Shown here: piece after piece, positions 36,531 to 46,055 of the stretch
How the letters are laid out: every line of letters begins with the position of its first letter
Position numbering within the stretch: position 1 is the first letter of the stretch
Assembly: GCF_900583165.1 (NCBI RefSeq)
Contig: NZ_UTKY01000053.1
Location: forward strand, 1 to 64,000
Length of the DNA stretch: 64,000 nucleotides
Source of the DNA: Pseudomonas viridiflava
GTDB taxonomy: Bacteria > Pseudomonadota > Gammaproteobacteria > Pseudomonadales > Pseudomonadaceae
Direction: 5' to 3'
The notes under the pieces: generated by a model
What the model saw: the letters and a program-made list of their open reading frames with translations, nothing else
What the model was told of the DNA's origin: nothing
The model's database searches: none
Made by a program: the position numbers and the translations under genes

Positions 36531-37208
36531 ATGCGCGTCCTGATTATTGAAGATGAAGAAAAAACCGCGGACTACCTGCATCGCGGCCTGACGGAACAGG
36601 GCTACACCGTCGATGTGGCCCGCGAAGGCGTCGAGGGCCTGCACCTGGCGCTGGAGAACGACTACGCGGTGATCGTGCTCGACGTGATGCTGCCGGGCCT
36701 GGACGGCTTCGGCGTATTGCGTGCCTTGCGGGCACGCAAGCAGACGCCGGTGATCATGCTCACCGCCCGCGAGCGCGTGGAAGACCGCATTCGCGGCCTG
36801 CGTGAAGGGGCCGATGATTACTTGGGCAAGCCGTTTTCGTTCCTGGAACTGGTGGCACGCCTGCAAGCCCTGACCCGTCGCAGCGGCGGCCATGAGCCGG
36901 TACAAGTGACGGTCGCCGACCTGTGGATCGACCTGATCAGCCGCAAGGCCAGTCGCAACGGCCTGCGCCTGGACCTGACCGCCAAGGAGTTCTCGCTGCT
37001 CAGCGTCTTGGCGCGGCGCCAGGGCGAGATCTTGTCCAAGACCGCCATTGCGGAGATGGTCTGGGACATCAATTTCGACAGTGACGCCAACGTGGTGGAA
37101 GTCGCAATCAAGCGCCTGCGCGCCAAGCTCGACGGGCCGTTCGAACAAAAACTGCTGCACACCATTCGTGGCATGGGTTATGTGCTGGAGAGCCGCAGTG
37201 TCAGCTAA
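36531..37208 (+). CDS. OmpR-family response regulator (CusR/heavy-metal type)
   Basis: A 225-residue regulator: receiver with acidic residues E7-D8, phosphoacceptor D51 (VIVLDVMLPG) and K in YLGKPF, then a winged-helix domain (TAKEFSLLSVLARRQGEILSK...VVEVAIKRLRAKLD) ending GMGYVLESR. It closely follows the RND gene (26 bases) and overlaps the kinase gene, so it likely controls this efflux operon, perhaps through the palindrome at 32156-32171. The inducing signal is not known. Confidence 0.92.
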   Translation: MRVLIIEDEEKTADYLHRGLTEQGYTVDVAREGVEGLHLALENDYAVIVLDVMLPGLDGFGVLRALRARKQTPVIMLTARERVEDRIRGLREGADDYLGKPFSFLELVARLQALTRRSGGHEPVQVTVADLWIDLISRKASRNGLRLDLTAKEFSLLSVLARRQGEILSKTAIAEMVWDINFDSDANVVEVAIKRLRAKLDGPFEQKLLHTIRGMGYVLESRSVS

Positions 37209-38562
37209 CTCTATCGCCTTGCGCCTGAGCGGTATGTTTACCCTGGTGGCGGCGCTGATCTTTTTGTTGATCGGCGGCGTGCTGTATCAGCAAGTGGACC
37301 GAGGCCTGGGTTTGCTGCCAGGAGCGGAGTTGGATGCGCGGTACAGCGTGCTCGAATCCTCGATAAACCGCTTCGGCACGCCAGACCATTGGGTGAAGAT
37401 GCAGGCCAAGCTCAAATTGCTCAGCGAGGAAGACACGCGCATTCGCTTCTGGGTAGTGAGCAGCGATCCGAACTATGAGTACGGCAAGCCTGATGCGCAG
37501 ATCCGTGAGTTTGCCGCCGGGCCCACGGGCAAACGCGACCTGCGCTTGCCCGGGCATGAATACCCGCTCAAGGTGTTGGTCAGTCAATTTGCGGCCAAGG
37601 AACAGCGCCCGCCGCTGCGCTTTCTAATAGCCATCGACACCGAAAACTTTCGCGCAACCCAGCACCATTTGTTGGTTGCGTTGGTCAGCCTGGCATTGAT
37701 CGGCGTGGTGCTGGCAGCACTGTTGGGCTTTTGGGTCTCACGGATTGGCCTCAAGCCGCTGGGCAAACTGTCGGATGAGGCGCAGAAACTGGCACCGCCC
37801 AAACTCTCCGGGCGCCTGCGCCTGTCGCCGCTGCCGCCGGAGCTGAGCCAGTTCGTCAACTCGTTCAACGCCACCCTCGACCGCGTAGAGCAAGCGTATT
37901 CGCGCCTGGAATCGTTCAATGCCGACGTGGCCCACGAACTGCGTTCGCCCCTGACCAATCTGATTGGCCAGACCCAGGTCGCCCTCACCCGCGGGCGCTC
38001 GGCCGAGCATTATTTTGAGGTGCTGCAATCGAACCTCGAAGAACTGGAACGCCTGCGTTCGATCATCAATGACATGCTGTTCCTTGCCAGTGCCGACCAA
38101 GGCAGCAAGGCCACCAAACTGATCGAAAGCTCGTTGGCCGATGAGGTCGCGACCACCCTCGACTACCTGGACTTCATTCTTGAAGACGCCCAAGTCCGGG
38201 TGCGGGTGCATGGCGACGCCCAAGTCCAGATCGAAAAAGCCCACCTGCGCCGCGCGCTGATCAACCTGTTAAGCAACGCCGTACAACACACCGCGCCTGG
38301 GCGGGTCATCGAAGTGAACATTGAGGTGCTGGCGCATCAAGTGTTCATTGGCGTCACCAACCCCGGCGAGGCGATTGCCAGTGAACACCTGTCGCGTTTG
38401 TTCGAACGTTTCTATCGGGTGGATGCATCGCGCAGCAACAGCGGAGCCAATCACGGGCTGGGACTGGCCATCGTCAAGGCGATTGCGTTGATGCATGGAG
38501 GGGATGTGTATGTGCGTAGCGAAGCGGGTGGTAATACCTTTGGCATGACACTGCCCGTCTAA
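37198..38562 (+). CDS. Sensor histidine kinase (heavy-metal sensor type)
   Basis: A 454-residue membrane kinase with TM1 (about 12-30), a periplasmic loop, TM2 (about 158-180), HAMP, phosphoacceptor H246 in ADVAHELRSPL, N-box NLLSNAVQHT and G-box GLGLAIVKA. It begins at GTG 37198, which overlaps the regulator gene by 11 bases and has GGAG 7 bases upstream; the open frame extends further back only as a shadow of the regulator. It pairs with the regulator and likely senses the substrate of the pump. Confidence 0.9.
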   Translation: MSANSIALRLSGMFTLVAALIFLLIGGVLYQQVDRGLGLLPGAELDARYSVLESSINRFGTPDHWVKMQAKLKLLSEEDTRIRFWVVSSDPNYEYGKPDAQIREFAAGPTGKRDLRLPGHEYPLKVLVSQFAAKEQRPPLRFLIAIDTENFRATQHHLLVALVSLALIGVVLAALLGFWVSRIGLKPLGKLSDEAQKLAPPKLSGRLRLSPLPPELSQFVNSFNATLDRVEQAYSRLESFNADVAHELRSPLTNLIGQTQVALTRGRSAEHYFEVLQSNLEELERLRSIINDMLFLASADQGSKATKLIESSLADEVATTLDYLDFILEDAQVRVRVHGDAQVQIEKAHLRRALINLLSNAVQHTAPGRVIEVNIEVLAHQVFIGVTNPGEAIASEHLSRLFERFYRVDASRSNSGANHGLGLAIVKAIALMHGGDVYVRSEAGGNTFGMTLPV

Positions 38563-38574
38563 ACACCGAAAAAA

Positions 38575-38682
38575 ATGTGGGAGGCGGCTTGCCCCCGATG
38601 GCGGTGAGTCAGTATCAGATGTGCTGACTGATACACCGCTATCGGGGGCAAGTCGAATCGTCGCACCGCCCCTCCCACATTT
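38575..38682. repeat. Mixed-arm REPIN
   Basis: The left arm is short (tgtgggaggcggcttgcccc) and the right arm (reverse complement) is the long type tgtgggaggggcggtgcgac then gattcgacttgcccccgat. The inner palindrome (gtcagtatcag/ctgactgatac) is intact. The short arm carries a cgg that fits the long arm minus about 13-15 bases. Confidence 0.85.
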
Positions 38683-38724
38683 GGATCGCGGCGCATCAGG
38701 CTAAACCTTACAAGCCTTAAACTG

Positions 38725-38760
38725 TTGCGATTTGGGCAACAGTCATTATCTTGTTACACT
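38725..38760 (+). promoter_or_regulatory. Candidate sigma-70 promoter upstream of the porin gene
   Basis: Two overlapping possibilities are visible: TTGCGA (38725) with TATCTT (38747) at 16-base spacing, and TTGGGC (38732) with TACACT (38755) at 17-base spacing. Either would start RNA around 38760-38767, well before the terminator hairpin at 38884. Confidence 0.45.
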
Positions 38761-38764
38761 CTGT

Positions 38765-38913
38765 ACCGTACCGCTCGCCTGCGTTAATTTGACGCATCGA
38801 TGAGCGCGACGGCAAAGGCAGCCTCCCGCTTACCCGAATTTCCCTCGACTTATTTCCAGGGCTCTACGCTGGGAATCTGTCTTAAAGCCGCTGACATTCA
38901 GCGGCTTTTTTTT
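38765..38913 (+). ncRNA. Candidate small RNA or attenuated leader
   Basis: About 150 bases lie between a plausible promoter and a strong intrinsic terminator, with no open reading frame of note, all upstream of the porin start. It could be a stand-alone small RNA or a leader that attenuates the porin gene. No family match is recognised. Confidence 0.35.
38884..38913 (+). terminator. Intrinsic terminator before the porin gene
   Basis: AAAGCCGCTG (38884-38893) and CAGCGGCTTT (38899-38908) form a perfect 10-base stem with loop ACATT, followed by a total of eight T. It is a textbook hairpin and lies about 70 bases before the porin start codon, 320 bases after the kinase stop. Confidence 0.9.
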
Positions 38914-38981
38914 GCCGTGAAAAAGGCCAGGCATACCCCCACGACATTGGCCGTTCATGATTGACCAAAGGAGCTTTACCG

Positions 38982-40304
38982 GTGAAGAACTCGCTGACGT
39001 TCACCCCGTTATTCCTCGCGATTGCAGCAACGATTGCCCCTCTTGCCCACGCGGCAGACTCTGCCCCCACCGACGGTTTCGTCGAAGGCGCGCACCTCAA
39101 TATCAACGCCCGCAACTACTACATGAACCGTGACCGCCGCAACGTTCACTCCGATGACAGCAAAGAATGGGGCCAGGGCTTCATCGGTACGTTTGAGTCC
39201 GGCTACACCCAGGGCACCGTCGGCTTCGGCCTGGATGCCCACGCTATGCTCGGCCTCAAGCTCGACGGCGGTGGCGGCACTGACGGGTCCAGCATCCTTC
39301 CGTACGGCAGCGGCAACGGCAAGGCGCCGGGCTCGTTCTCCACGGCGGGCGGCACCTTGAAAATGCGTGCGTTCGACACCGAGTTGAAGGCTGGTGACCT
39401 GTTCCTCAACAACCCGGTCATCGCCGGCGGCGCAACGCGCATGCTGCCGCAGACGTTCCGTGGTGTCAGCCTGACCAACCACAGCTTCGACGGCTGGTTG
39501 TTCGAAGGCGGCCAGGCCAGTTTCACCAAACTCTATAACCAAAGTGGTCACCAGCGTATCGGCACCAGCTACGGCGCACTGCCCAGCCATACCGACGCCC
39601 AGCACATGAACTGGGCGGGCGTGTCATTCAGCGGTATTCCCGGGCTGACCAGCAACCTCTACGCTTCCGAACTGAAGGACGTATGGCAGCAGTACTACTA
39701 CGACCTGGACTACACCTACGCGCTTAATGACCTGGTTAGCCTGAACCCGGGCCTGCACTACTACCACACCCAAGATACCGGCCAGTCGCTGCTGGGCGAT
39801 ATCGACAACAATACCTACAGCCTGCACTTCACCGTAGACGTCGGCCATCACAGCGTCACCGCGGCTTACCAGCGGGTCAACGGCAACACGCCATTTGACT
39901 ACATCGCCCAAGGCGACAGCGTGTACCTGGACAACTCCCAGCAATACTCAGACTTCAACGGCCCCAATGAACGTTCGTGGAAGCTCAAGTACGCGTACAA
40001 CTTCGGCGCGTTTGGCCTGCCCGGCCTAAGCTCGGCCGTGTCCTACATCAGTGGCAAGACCGATCTGACCAAGGTCGATCCGCAGAGCCGTGGCTATAGC
40101 AACTGGTACAGCGCCGAAGGTAAGGATGCCAAGCATTGGGAGCGCGATATCGATCTCAATTACGTGGTGCAAGGTGGCAAGGCCAAAGACTTGGCCGTGC
40201 GCCTGCAATGGGCCGCCAACCGTGGCAGCAACGGCTATTCGGCTGTGGATAACGACGTGGATGAGTACCGTGTGATCGTTGACTATCCGTTCAACGTGTT
40301 CTGA
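38982..40304 (+). CDS. OprD-family outer-membrane porin
   Basis: A 440-residue outer-membrane channel for small nutrients such as basic amino acids or carboxylates; specificity cannot be told. The signal peptide is [24 protein letters not shown], the mature protein begins [27 protein letters not shown] (OprD-type), and the C-terminus DYPFNVF ends in Phe. The start is GTG at 38982 with AAAGGAG 8 bases upstream. A terminator hairpin just ahead suggests leader control. Confidence 0.92.
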   Translation: MKNSLTFTPLFLAIAATIAPLAHAADSAPTDGFVEGAHLNINARNYYMNRDRRNVHSDDSKEWGQGFIGTFESGYTQGTVGFGLDAHAMLGLKLDGGGGTDGSSILPYGSGNGKAPGSFSTAGGTLKMRAFDTELKAGDLFLNNPVIAGGATRMLPQTFRGVSLTNHSFDGWLFEGGQASFTKLYNQSGHQRIGTSYGALPSHTDAQHMNWAGVSFSGIPGLTSNLYASELKDVWQQYYYDLDYTYALNDLVSLNPGLHYYHTQDTGQSLLGDIDNNTYSLHFTVDVGHHSVTAAYQRVNGNTPFDYIAQGDSVYLDNSQQYSDFNGPNERSWKLKYAYNFGAFGLPGLSSAVSYISGKTDLTKVDPQSRGYSNWYSAEGKDAKHWERDIDLNYVVQGGKAKDLAVRLQWAANRGSNGYSAVDNDVDEYRVIVDYPFNVF

Positions 40305-40390
40305 GGCGCGAATCTTTCTTTCGCTCACCTCATTCAATTTTCATCGCGTAGAACTAAACTGCCAGCATTCTTACCGCTGAAGTCTGCCCG

Positions 40391-41884
40391 ATGAGCCAAC
40401 CTCACGTTCGAAACCTGCCGGCACGCCCAGAGCTTCTTCTGATTCTGGGCAGTGGGCTCACCGTTGTGCTGATTATGGCGATTGTCGCGGCGCTACTTGT
40501 GCGCGAGCACGCCAGCACCCTGCAGGCAGCCCAGCGCGCGACCACCAACATTACCCATCTGATCAATGCCGATGTGCTGCGTAACGTCGAACTCTATGAC
40601 TTGGCACTGCAAGGGCTGATCGCCGCGACGACGCGCAGGGATTTATCCCAGGTGTCCCCAGAGATTCGCCACTTAGTGCAGTTTGATCAATCCAACGCCG
40701 CACCATTCAAGGGCGAGGTGCTGTTGCTGGATGCCAACGGTGCCGTGATCGCCGACTCTTCGACCCTGTGGCCGGCGCAGCGCAATTTCGCCGACCGCGA
40801 CTACTTCCTCGCCCATAAGAACAGCGCACAGGCGGGGCTGTTTATCAGCCGCCCCTTCAAGATTCATTGCGCGTGCGATCAGGTGTGGCGCATTGCATTC
40901 AGCCGCCGGATCTCAGGGCCGGATGGCGAGTTTGCCGGGGTGGCCGTGGCCACCATGCGCCTCGCGTACTTCGACCAATTATTCAACCGCCTCACCATCG
41001 GCAACGGCAGCAGCGTCAACCTGCTGAACACCCAGGGGATCCTGCTGGCCCAGCAGCCGTTGCTGGAGCGCGACATGATCGACAAGGACTTGAGCGATCG
41101 CCCCAACTTCAAGCGCATGTTGCGTGAAGGTGCCGGCAGCTTCCAGGCGATCTCCGCCATCACCGGCCAGGAGCGCTTGTATACCTTCAGCAACGTCGGT
41201 GAGCTGCCGCTGATCGTGGTGGTGGCGCTGTCGGCCGAAGACGTATTCGCCCCCTGGAAACGTGCCGCCGTGCTCACCAGCGGCGCCACCGGCGTGCTGT
41301 GCATCGGCCTGCTGTGGCTGACCTGGATGCTACGTCGCGAACTGCGCCGCCGCTATCGTACTGAGCGGGTGCTGTCAGAACTGGCAGCCACTGACGCCCT
41401 CACCGGCCTGGCCAACCGCCGCATCCTCGACGAACGCCTGCGCCTGGAGTGGGACCGCGCGCAACGTGCGGCTGACTCGCTGACCCTGCTGATGATCGAC
41501 GTGGACCACTTCAAGGCCTTCAATGATCGCCATGGCCATCACGGCGGCGACGCGGCATTGCGCAACGTGGCCCAAGTGATCGGCACCAATATCCGTCGTC
41601 CCGCCGACCTGGCGGCCCGTTATGGCGGTGAGGAGTTTGCCGTGGTGCTGCCCCACACTGACGCCAAGGGCGCCCTGGTGATCGCCGAACATATCCGCAG
41701 CAGTATCGAGCACCTGCCACGGGTGGCGGGCGATGAGCGGCCGATCACGGTGAGTATTGGCATGAGTACCTGGGACAAGCGCAGCCGGATGTCGCTGGAG
41801 GCGTTGTTGTTGAGTGCGGACCAGGCGTTGTATGAGGCCAAGCACACGGGGCGTAATCGGATCGTAGACGCTGCAACCCTCTGA
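40391..41884 (+). CDS. Membrane diguanylate cyclase with periplasmic Cache-type sensor
   Basis: A 497-residue c-di-GMP synthase. TM1 lies at about 14-38, a dCache-like extracytoplasmic domain at about 40-285 (DRDYFLAHK, FISRPF), TM2 at about 292-314, and the GGDEF domain at about 330-490. The active site is GGEEF (412-416) and the inhibitory I-site RPAD (403-406) is present, so the enzyme should be active and feedback-limited. It could feed Alg44, but that is inference; many such enzymes exist per genome. Confidence 0.92.
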   Translation: MSQPHVRNLPARPELLLILGSGLTVVLIMAIVAALLVREHASTLQAAQRATTNITHLINADVLRNVELYDLALQGLIAATTRRDLSQVSPEIRHLVQFDQSNAAPFKGEVLLLDANGAVIADSSTLWPAQRNFADRDYFLAHKNSAQAGLFISRPFKIHCACDQVWRIAFSRRISGPDGEFAGVAVATMRLAYFDQLFNRLTIGNGSSVNLLNTQGILLAQQPLLERDMIDKDLSDRPNFKRMLREGAGSFQAISAITGQERLYTFSNVGELPLIVVVALSAEDVFAPWKRAAVLTSGATGVLCIGLLWLTWMLRRELRRRYRTERVLSELAATDALTGLANRRILDERLRLEWDRAQRAADSLTLLMIDVDHFKAFNDRHGHHGGDAALRNVAQVIGTNIRRPADLAARYGGEEFAVVLPHTDAKGALVIAEHIRSSIEHLPRVAGDERPITVSIGMSTWDKRSRMSLEALLLSADQALYEAKHTGRNRIVDAATL

Positions 41885-41900
41885 GTGGTGAATGAGGACC

Positions 41901-41929
41901 CATGTGGGAGGGGGCTTGCTCCCGATGGC
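41901..41929. repeat. Solitary REP arm
   Basis: The arm tgtgggagggggcttgctcc then cgat stands alone 17 bases after the diguanylate cyclase stop. No facing partner follows; the multi-hairpin repeat begins instead. Confidence 0.8.
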
Positions 41930-41939
41930 TTTGTGTTTG

Positions 41940-42290
41940 GCGCTAAATGGCTTTGGGCGGGGTACATATCCGTTGTTTGGGTGAGGGCTGATATTGGTTT
42001 CGCCCTTACGGCGAGTCACTTTGGAAAAGCCCCAAAGTAACCAAAGGGCTCTTGCCCCACCACTCGGCACCTCGCCTAGGCTCGGTGTGCCCTCACTCCG
42101 GCTTGAATCCGTGGGCCGCCGTCATGGGCCATCCATGGCCCAGGACGGCTAACCCGGCGTCCTGCCGGGTTACCCACGGATTCAAGCCTGCGTTCGGCCA
42201 GCGTGATTAACGGGGCGCCTAAGATCAAGATCAAGATCAAAAGCCAAATCAAAAGCCAGAGCCAGAGCCAGAGCCAGAGCAGACCACTAT
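41940..42290. repeat. Multi-hairpin intergenic element with a hexamer tract
   Basis: Nested inverted repeats: ACTTTGG/CCAAAGT (42018-42024, 42032-42038), GGCAC/GTGCC (42066-42070, 42087-42091), a 16-base pair of arms ggcttgaatccgtggg (42100-42115) and its exact complement (42173-42188). The latter encloses TGGGCC/GGCCCA (42125-42142) and AACCCGGC/GCCGGGTT (42151-42171). A purine-rich tract of near-hexamer repeats (aagatc, then agccag) follows at 42221-42282. Limits are approximate. I recall similar sequence as dispersed copies in P. fluorescens-group genomes but cannot name the family. Confidence 0.75.
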
Positions 42291-42310
42291 CTACCTCATG
42301 TAAGGGGGCC

Positions 42311-42405
42311 AAATGTGGGAGGGGGCTTGCTCCCGATAGCGGTGGGTCAGCTACAAATGTAGTGACTACCACACTGCCATCGAGCGCAAGCCCCCTCCCA
42401 CATTT
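42311..42405. repeat. REPIN
   Basis: Facing arms tgtgggagggggcttgctcc and (complement side) gcgcaagccccctcccacat flank a short inner repeat. The right arm has tcgagcgc in place of tcgggagc, so it is slightly decayed. It lies just after the multi-hairpin element. Confidence 0.85.
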
Positions 42406-42436
42406 GAATAGGGGTGTCATCAGAAATAGCAGGCAT

Positions 42437-42464
42437 AAAAAAAGGCCACCCGAGGGCAGCCTTT
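42437..42464 (-). terminator. Intrinsic terminator after lpxC
   Basis: Read on the minus strand, aaaggctgccc/gggtggccttt forms a stem with a short tc loop and is followed by T7. It lies 26 bases after the lpxC stop and closes the dcw cluster. Confidence 0.85.
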
Positions 42465-42490
42465 CAAAACTAAAGAAAGAGAGTTGTTAC

Positions 42491-43438
<948 letters not shown>

Positions 43439-43514
43439 TCAACAAAGGCTGGCGATAATAGCAGACCAGACCTTTGCTGAACACCAATCACCTTCATAGC
43501 CCTGATACATTCCA

Positions 43515-44711
43515 TCAATCGGCCTGACGACGCAGGAATGCCGGGATGTCCAGGTAGTCCAGGTCATCTTGCGGATTCGGGCTACGGGACGCTGCAGCAC
43601 CGGCTTGTGCCTGGTTGCGCATCACGGTCGGACGGTCCAGGTCACGGTAGTTCACCGACGGCAGTTCCTGGCGCGATGGCGCTGGAGCAGCAGCCGCTTG
43701 GCTCGCCTGACTGGTGTGCAGGGTGTTGTCGATAACCTTCACAGGCTTCTCGATTTTCGCACCCAGTCCGGTCGCGACCACGGTCACGTGCAGTTCGTCG
43801 CGCATGTCTGGGTCGATAACGGTACCGACTTTGACCATGGCGTGCTCGGAAGCGAAGGCTTCGATGATGCTACCCACGTCGGAGTACTCACCCAGGGACA
43901 GGTCAGGGCCGGCAGTGATGTTCACCAGGATGCCGCGTGCACCTTGCAGGTTCACGTCTTCGAGCAACGGGTTGCGGATGGCCGCTTCGGTGGCTTCACG
44001 TGCACGGTTCGGACCGCTGGCGCAGCCAGTGCCCATCATCGCCATGCCCATTTCGCTCATCACGGTACGTACGTCGGCAAAGTCGACGTTGATCATGCCT
44101 GGGCGCTTGATGATGTCGGAGATACCGCGAACGGCACCGGCCAGTACATCGTCAGCCTTGGCGAACGCGGACAGCAGGCTTGCGTCCTTGCCCAGGATGG
44201 TCAGCAGCTTCTCGTTGGGAATCGTGATCAACGAGTCGACGCTTTCAGACAGCAGACGGATACCTTCGTCGGCGATCTGCATGCGCTTGCGACCTTCGAA
44301 CGGGAACGGACGGGTCACGACTGCGACCGTCAGAATACCCATTTCCTTGGCCACTTCGGCGATGATCGGTGCAGCACCGGTACCGGTACCGCCGCCCATG
44401 CCAGTGGTGATAAACACCATGTTGGTGCCTTGCAGCACTTCAGCAATACGCTCGCGGTCTTCCAGGGCGGCTTGACGGCCGACTTCCGGGTTGGCGCCAG
44501 CGCCGAGGCCCTTGGTCACGGCTGTGCCCAATTGCAGGATGGTCCGCGCGCCGATGCTTTTCAGCGCCTGGGCATCAGTGTTGGCGCAAATGAATTCAAC
44601 GCCTTCAATGTTGCTCTTGACCATATGGTTGACAGCGTTGCCGCCGCCACCGCCGACACCGATCACTTTGATGACCGGGCTAGCGGGGATGTTGTCTACG
44701 AGTTCGAACAT
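43515..44711 (-). CDS. ftsZ: Cell division GTPase FtsZ
   Basis: FtsZ polymerises at midcell to build the division ring. The 398-residue protein has the tubulin signature [10 protein letters not shown] at about residues 107-116, an N-terminal Rossmann part beginning [14 protein letters not shown], a flexible linker rich in Ala/Gln from about residue 320, and the conserved C-terminal tail [12 protein letters not shown] that binds FtsA and ZipA. Confidence 0.98.
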   Translation of the reverse strand: MFELVDNIPASPVIKVIGVGGGGGNAVNHMVKSNIEGVEFICANTDAQALKSIGARTILQLGTAVTKGLGAGANPEVGRQAALEDRERIAEVLQGTNMVFITTGMGGGTGTGAAPIIAEVAKEMGILTVAVVTRPFPFEGRKRMQIADEGIRLLSESVDSLITIPNEKLLTILGKDASLLSAFAKADDVLAGAVRGISDIIKRPGMINVDFADVRTVMSEMGMAMMGTGCASGPNRAREATEAAIRNPLLEDVNLQGARGILVNITAGPDLSLGEYSDVGSIIEAFASEHAMVKVGTVIDPDMRDELHVTVVATGLGAKIEKPVKVIDNTLHTSQASQAAAAPAPSRQELPSVNYRDLDRPTVMRNQAQAGAAASRSPNPQDDLDYLDIPAFLRRQAD

Positions 44712-44777
44712 GTTCCCTCTCCTTTCGTTATCTCTAGTTTTTTCGCCTACTGCTTACAGCGGTGTCGCGGTAAATCG

Positions 44778-46040
44778 TTAGAAGTTGCCTTTGACCCATG
44801 CCTGCAAACGCTCGAACAACGGGGCTTTCGCCTCGTCATCGTTGCGGTAGCTGTCACGGATGCTCGGGCCCGACAGGGAAATGCCATCGGTCTGCTTTTG
44901 CAGCCCGTACAACAGCAAGCCCACACCGGTGGAATAAATCGGGTTGCGTACCACGTCGCCCAGGCCTTTGACGCCATGGGGCACGCCCAGGCGCACTGGC
45001 ATGTGGAAAATTTCTTCGGCCAGTTCAACCGCGCCTTCCATCTTCGAGGTACCACCGGTCAGCACGATGCCGGCCGGGATCAAATCTTCGTAGCCACTGC
45101 GACGCAGCTCAGCCTGGATCAGGGTGAACAGTTCGTCATAACGCGGCTCGACCACTTCGGCCAGGGCCTGGCGTGACAGTTCACGCGGTGGGCGGTCGCC
45201 TACGCTTGGCACCTTGATGGTCTCGCCGGCACCGGCCAGCTTGGCCAGGGCACACGCGTAGCGGATCTTGATTTCTTCGGCGTACTGGGTCGGTGTACGC
45301 AGCGCCATGGCGATGTCGTTGGTGACCTGGTCGCCGGCAATCGGGATCACGGCGGTGTGACGGATCGCACCCTCGGTGAAGATCGCGATGTCGGTGGTGC
45401 CGCCGCCGATATCCACCAGGCACACGCCCAGTTCTTTTTCGTCGTCAGTCAGCACGGAGTAAGCCGAGGCCAGTTGCTCGAGGATGATGTCGTCGATTTC
45501 CAGGCCGCAGCGACGCACGCATTTTTCAATGTTCTGTGCGGCGTTGACGGCGCAGGTCACCACGTGAACCTTGGCTTCCAGACGCACGCCCGACATGCCC
45601 AGTGGCTCGCGAACGCCTTCCTGGTTATCGATCACATAATCTTGCGGCAGGGTGTGCAGCACGCGCTGGTCAGCCGGGATCGCCACGGCCTGGGCGGCGT
45701 CTAGTACGCGCTCAAGGTCGGCCGCGCTGACTTCACGGTCGCGGATCGCCACAATGCCGTGGGAGTTCAGGCTGCGGATATGGTTGCCGGCAACACCGAC
45801 GAACGCCGAGTGAATCCGGCAACCGGCCATCAGCTGCGCTTCTTCAATCGCGCGCTGGATCGATTGCACGGTGGACTCAATGTTCACCACCACGCCCTTC
45901 TTCAGGCCCCGGGACGGATGCGTGCCAATACCGACGATCTCGATTACGCCGTCTTCACCGACCTCGCCCACCAACGCCACCACCTTGGAGGTGCCGATAT
46001 CGAGACCGACGATCATTTTGCCGCTTTGCACGTTTGCCAT
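44778..46040 (-). CDS. ftsA: Cell division protein FtsA
   Basis: FtsA is an actin-like ATPase that tethers FtsZ filaments to the inner membrane. The 420-residue product has the phosphate-1 motif GLDIGTSKV at residues 13-21, DIGGGTTDIA and GIVLTGGTS nucleotide-binding motifs, and a C-terminal amphipathic helix (LFERLQAWVKGNF) that acts as membrane anchor. It lies 66 bases before ftsZ and 15 bases after ftsQ. Confidence 0.97.
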   Translation of the reverse strand: MANVQSGKMIVGLDIGTSKVVALVGEVGEDGVIEIVGIGTHPSRGLKKGVVVNIESTVQSIQRAIEEAQLMAGCRIHSAFVGVAGNHIRSLNSHGIVAIRDREVSAADLERVLDAAQAVAIPADQRVLHTLPQDYVIDNQEGVREPLGMSGVRLEAKVHVVTCAVNAAQNIEKCVRRCGLEIDDIILEQLASAYSVLTDDEKELGVCLVDIGGGTTDIAIFTEGAIRHTAVIPIAGDQVTNDIAMALRTPTQYAEEIKIRYACALAKLAGAGETIKVPSVGDRPPRELSRQALAEVVEPRYDELFTLIQAELRRSGYEDLIPAGIVLTGGTSKMEGAVELAEEIFHMPVRLGVPHGVKGLGDVVRNPIYSTGVGLLLYGLQKQTDGISLSGPSIRDSYRNDDEAKAPLFERLQAWVKGNF

Positions 46041-46055
46041 GGGTCCTGCCTCTTC

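Noticed and set aside
37048..37197. N-terminal extension of the histidine kinase by 50 codons
   Set aside because: This part is the out-of-frame shadow of the response regulator. The GTG at 37198 has a proper ribosome site and gives a normal kinase N-terminus.
42221..42282. Possible CRISPR-like array
   Set aside because: The repeats are six-base tandem units with no spacers of regular length and no cas genes nearby.
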